From JALHUB01 sp050010555 (GTDB lineage: Bacteria; Chloroflexota; Dehalococcoidia; DSTF01; JALHUB01), in contig JBEKKV010000016.1 of the NCBI GenBank assembly GCA_050010555.1, positions 1-52,009 on the forward strand: a stretch of 52,009 nt of DNA, given 5' to 3'. Numbering within the stretch: position 1 is the stretch's first letter; the number at the start of each line of letters is the position of its first letter. The notes under the pieces were generated by a model that was not told the origin of the DNA, made no database searches, and saw nothing but the letters and a program-made list of their open reading frames with translations. The translations under genes were made by a program, and so were the position numbers. Positions 51,693 through 52,009 of the stretch are shown here, piece after piece.

Positions 51693-52009
51693 ATGGAAAA
51701 GCGACGGCTGGGCAGTCAGGGGCTGGTCGTCTCAGCGCAGGGACTCGGCTGCATGGGCATGTCAGAGTTCTACGGGCCAACGGACGATGACGAGTCCATC
51801 GCCACGATTCATCGCGCGCTCGAGCTCGGCATCAACTTCCTCGACACCGCGGACATGTACGGTCCCTTCAAGAACGAGGAGCTGGTCGGCCGCGCCATCG
51901 CCGATCGCCGTCAGGACGTCGTCCTCGCGACGAAGTTCGGCATCGTCCGCACCGGGGATCCCTCTTACCGCGGCCTCCGCGCCGACCCGGCATACGTCCG
52001 CGAGGCCTG
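51693..52009 (+). CDS. Aldo/keto reductase, truncated by window edge
   Basis: Open to the window end (105 codons). Starts MEKRRLGSQGLVVSAQGLGCMGMSE with AGGGAGG upstream of the ATG. The catalytic Asp and Tyr lie in FLDTADMYGPFKNE; ATKFG contains the Lys. Matches YajO/AKR13-type reductases that reduce aldehydes with NADPH. Confidence 0.92.
   Translation, partial: MEKRRLGSQGLVVSAQGLGCMGMSEFYGPTDDDESIATIHRALELGINFLDTADMYGPFKNEELVGRAIADRRQDVVLATKFGIVRTGDPSYRGLRADPAYVREA

Noticed and set aside
1..52009. CRISPR array
   Set aside because: No regularly spaced short direct repeats and no cas-like genes seen.

Overview
The window is GC-rich DNA with compact operons, strong AGGAGG ribosome sites and many lipoproteins and anchored proteins with Thr/Pro-rich linkers. 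It has Lgt, a LysM-NlpC/P60 wall protein, a homocysteine methyltransferase fused to MetF, and no outer-membrane genes. Together these suggest an uncultured Chloroflexota bacterium (Dehalococcoidia-like). That placement is inference from gene content, not from a marker gene.

Region 1 (1-12.3 kb) looks accessory. It holds a truncated surface protein, a tRNA-Lys-like fragment, a multi-pass membrane protein and a GH17-like glucanase. Its centrepiece is a minus-strand operon for a ubiquitin-like conjugation system: a protein with two tandem E2-like domains (first pseudo, second with Cys), a JAMM/JAB isopeptidase, a ThiF/E1-like enzyme, a Ubl ending in Gly-Gly, and a membrane protein with a cross-brace-like zinc finger (a candidate E3-like or target-anchoring factor). 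A divergent HTH-transmembrane protein shares its promoter region with this operon, across a perfect 10-bp inverted repeat. Then come a zinc-ribbon membrane protein, a START-like protein and a HepT/MntA toxin-antitoxin pair.

Region 2 (12.3-25.1 kb) is flanked by two perfect 45-bp direct repeats that are the 3' half of a tRNA-Pro(GGG). Each sits at the end of a conserved ~155-bp block containing GATTCAGG inverted repeats. Between them is an acyl-CoA catabolic cluster: a thiolase-like protein lacking the nucleophilic Cys with its DUF35 partner, acyl-CoA dehydrogenase, a BadI/MenB-like enzyme and an SDR. The segment also holds a two-subunit CoA-transferase, a LivK-type binding lipoprotein, a glycyl radical enzyme with activase, and a flavin-binding-like protein. 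This resembles a mobile or formerly mobile catabolic island, but no integrase is visible.

Region 3 (25.2-36 kb) looks like core sulfur metabolism and housekeeping. It has a LysM-NlpC/P60 protein whose N-terminus seems to need a non-canonical start, then an Rrf2 regulator with a consensus promoter and palindromic operator leading a MoeB-like/CysK cluster, then Lgt. A convergent methionine operon follows (HMT-MetF fusion, DinB-like, MetY, MetX, MetW), and then a PspC protein.

Region 4 (36-52 kb) is mixed: SDR, FAH-family hydrolase, a frameshifted NIPSNAP-like gene, YjbQ, lipoproteins, a degenerate beta-lactamase-fold protein and a radical SAM protein. It continues with an HpaB-family/phosphotriesterase-family pair behind a possible structured leader, a ferredoxin-like protein, a CMD-family protein, an HtrA-like lipoprotein protease, a secreted-repeat lipoprotein, a DUF1003-like protein, a TatA-like helix fused to two zinc ribbons, and a truncated aldo/keto reductase.
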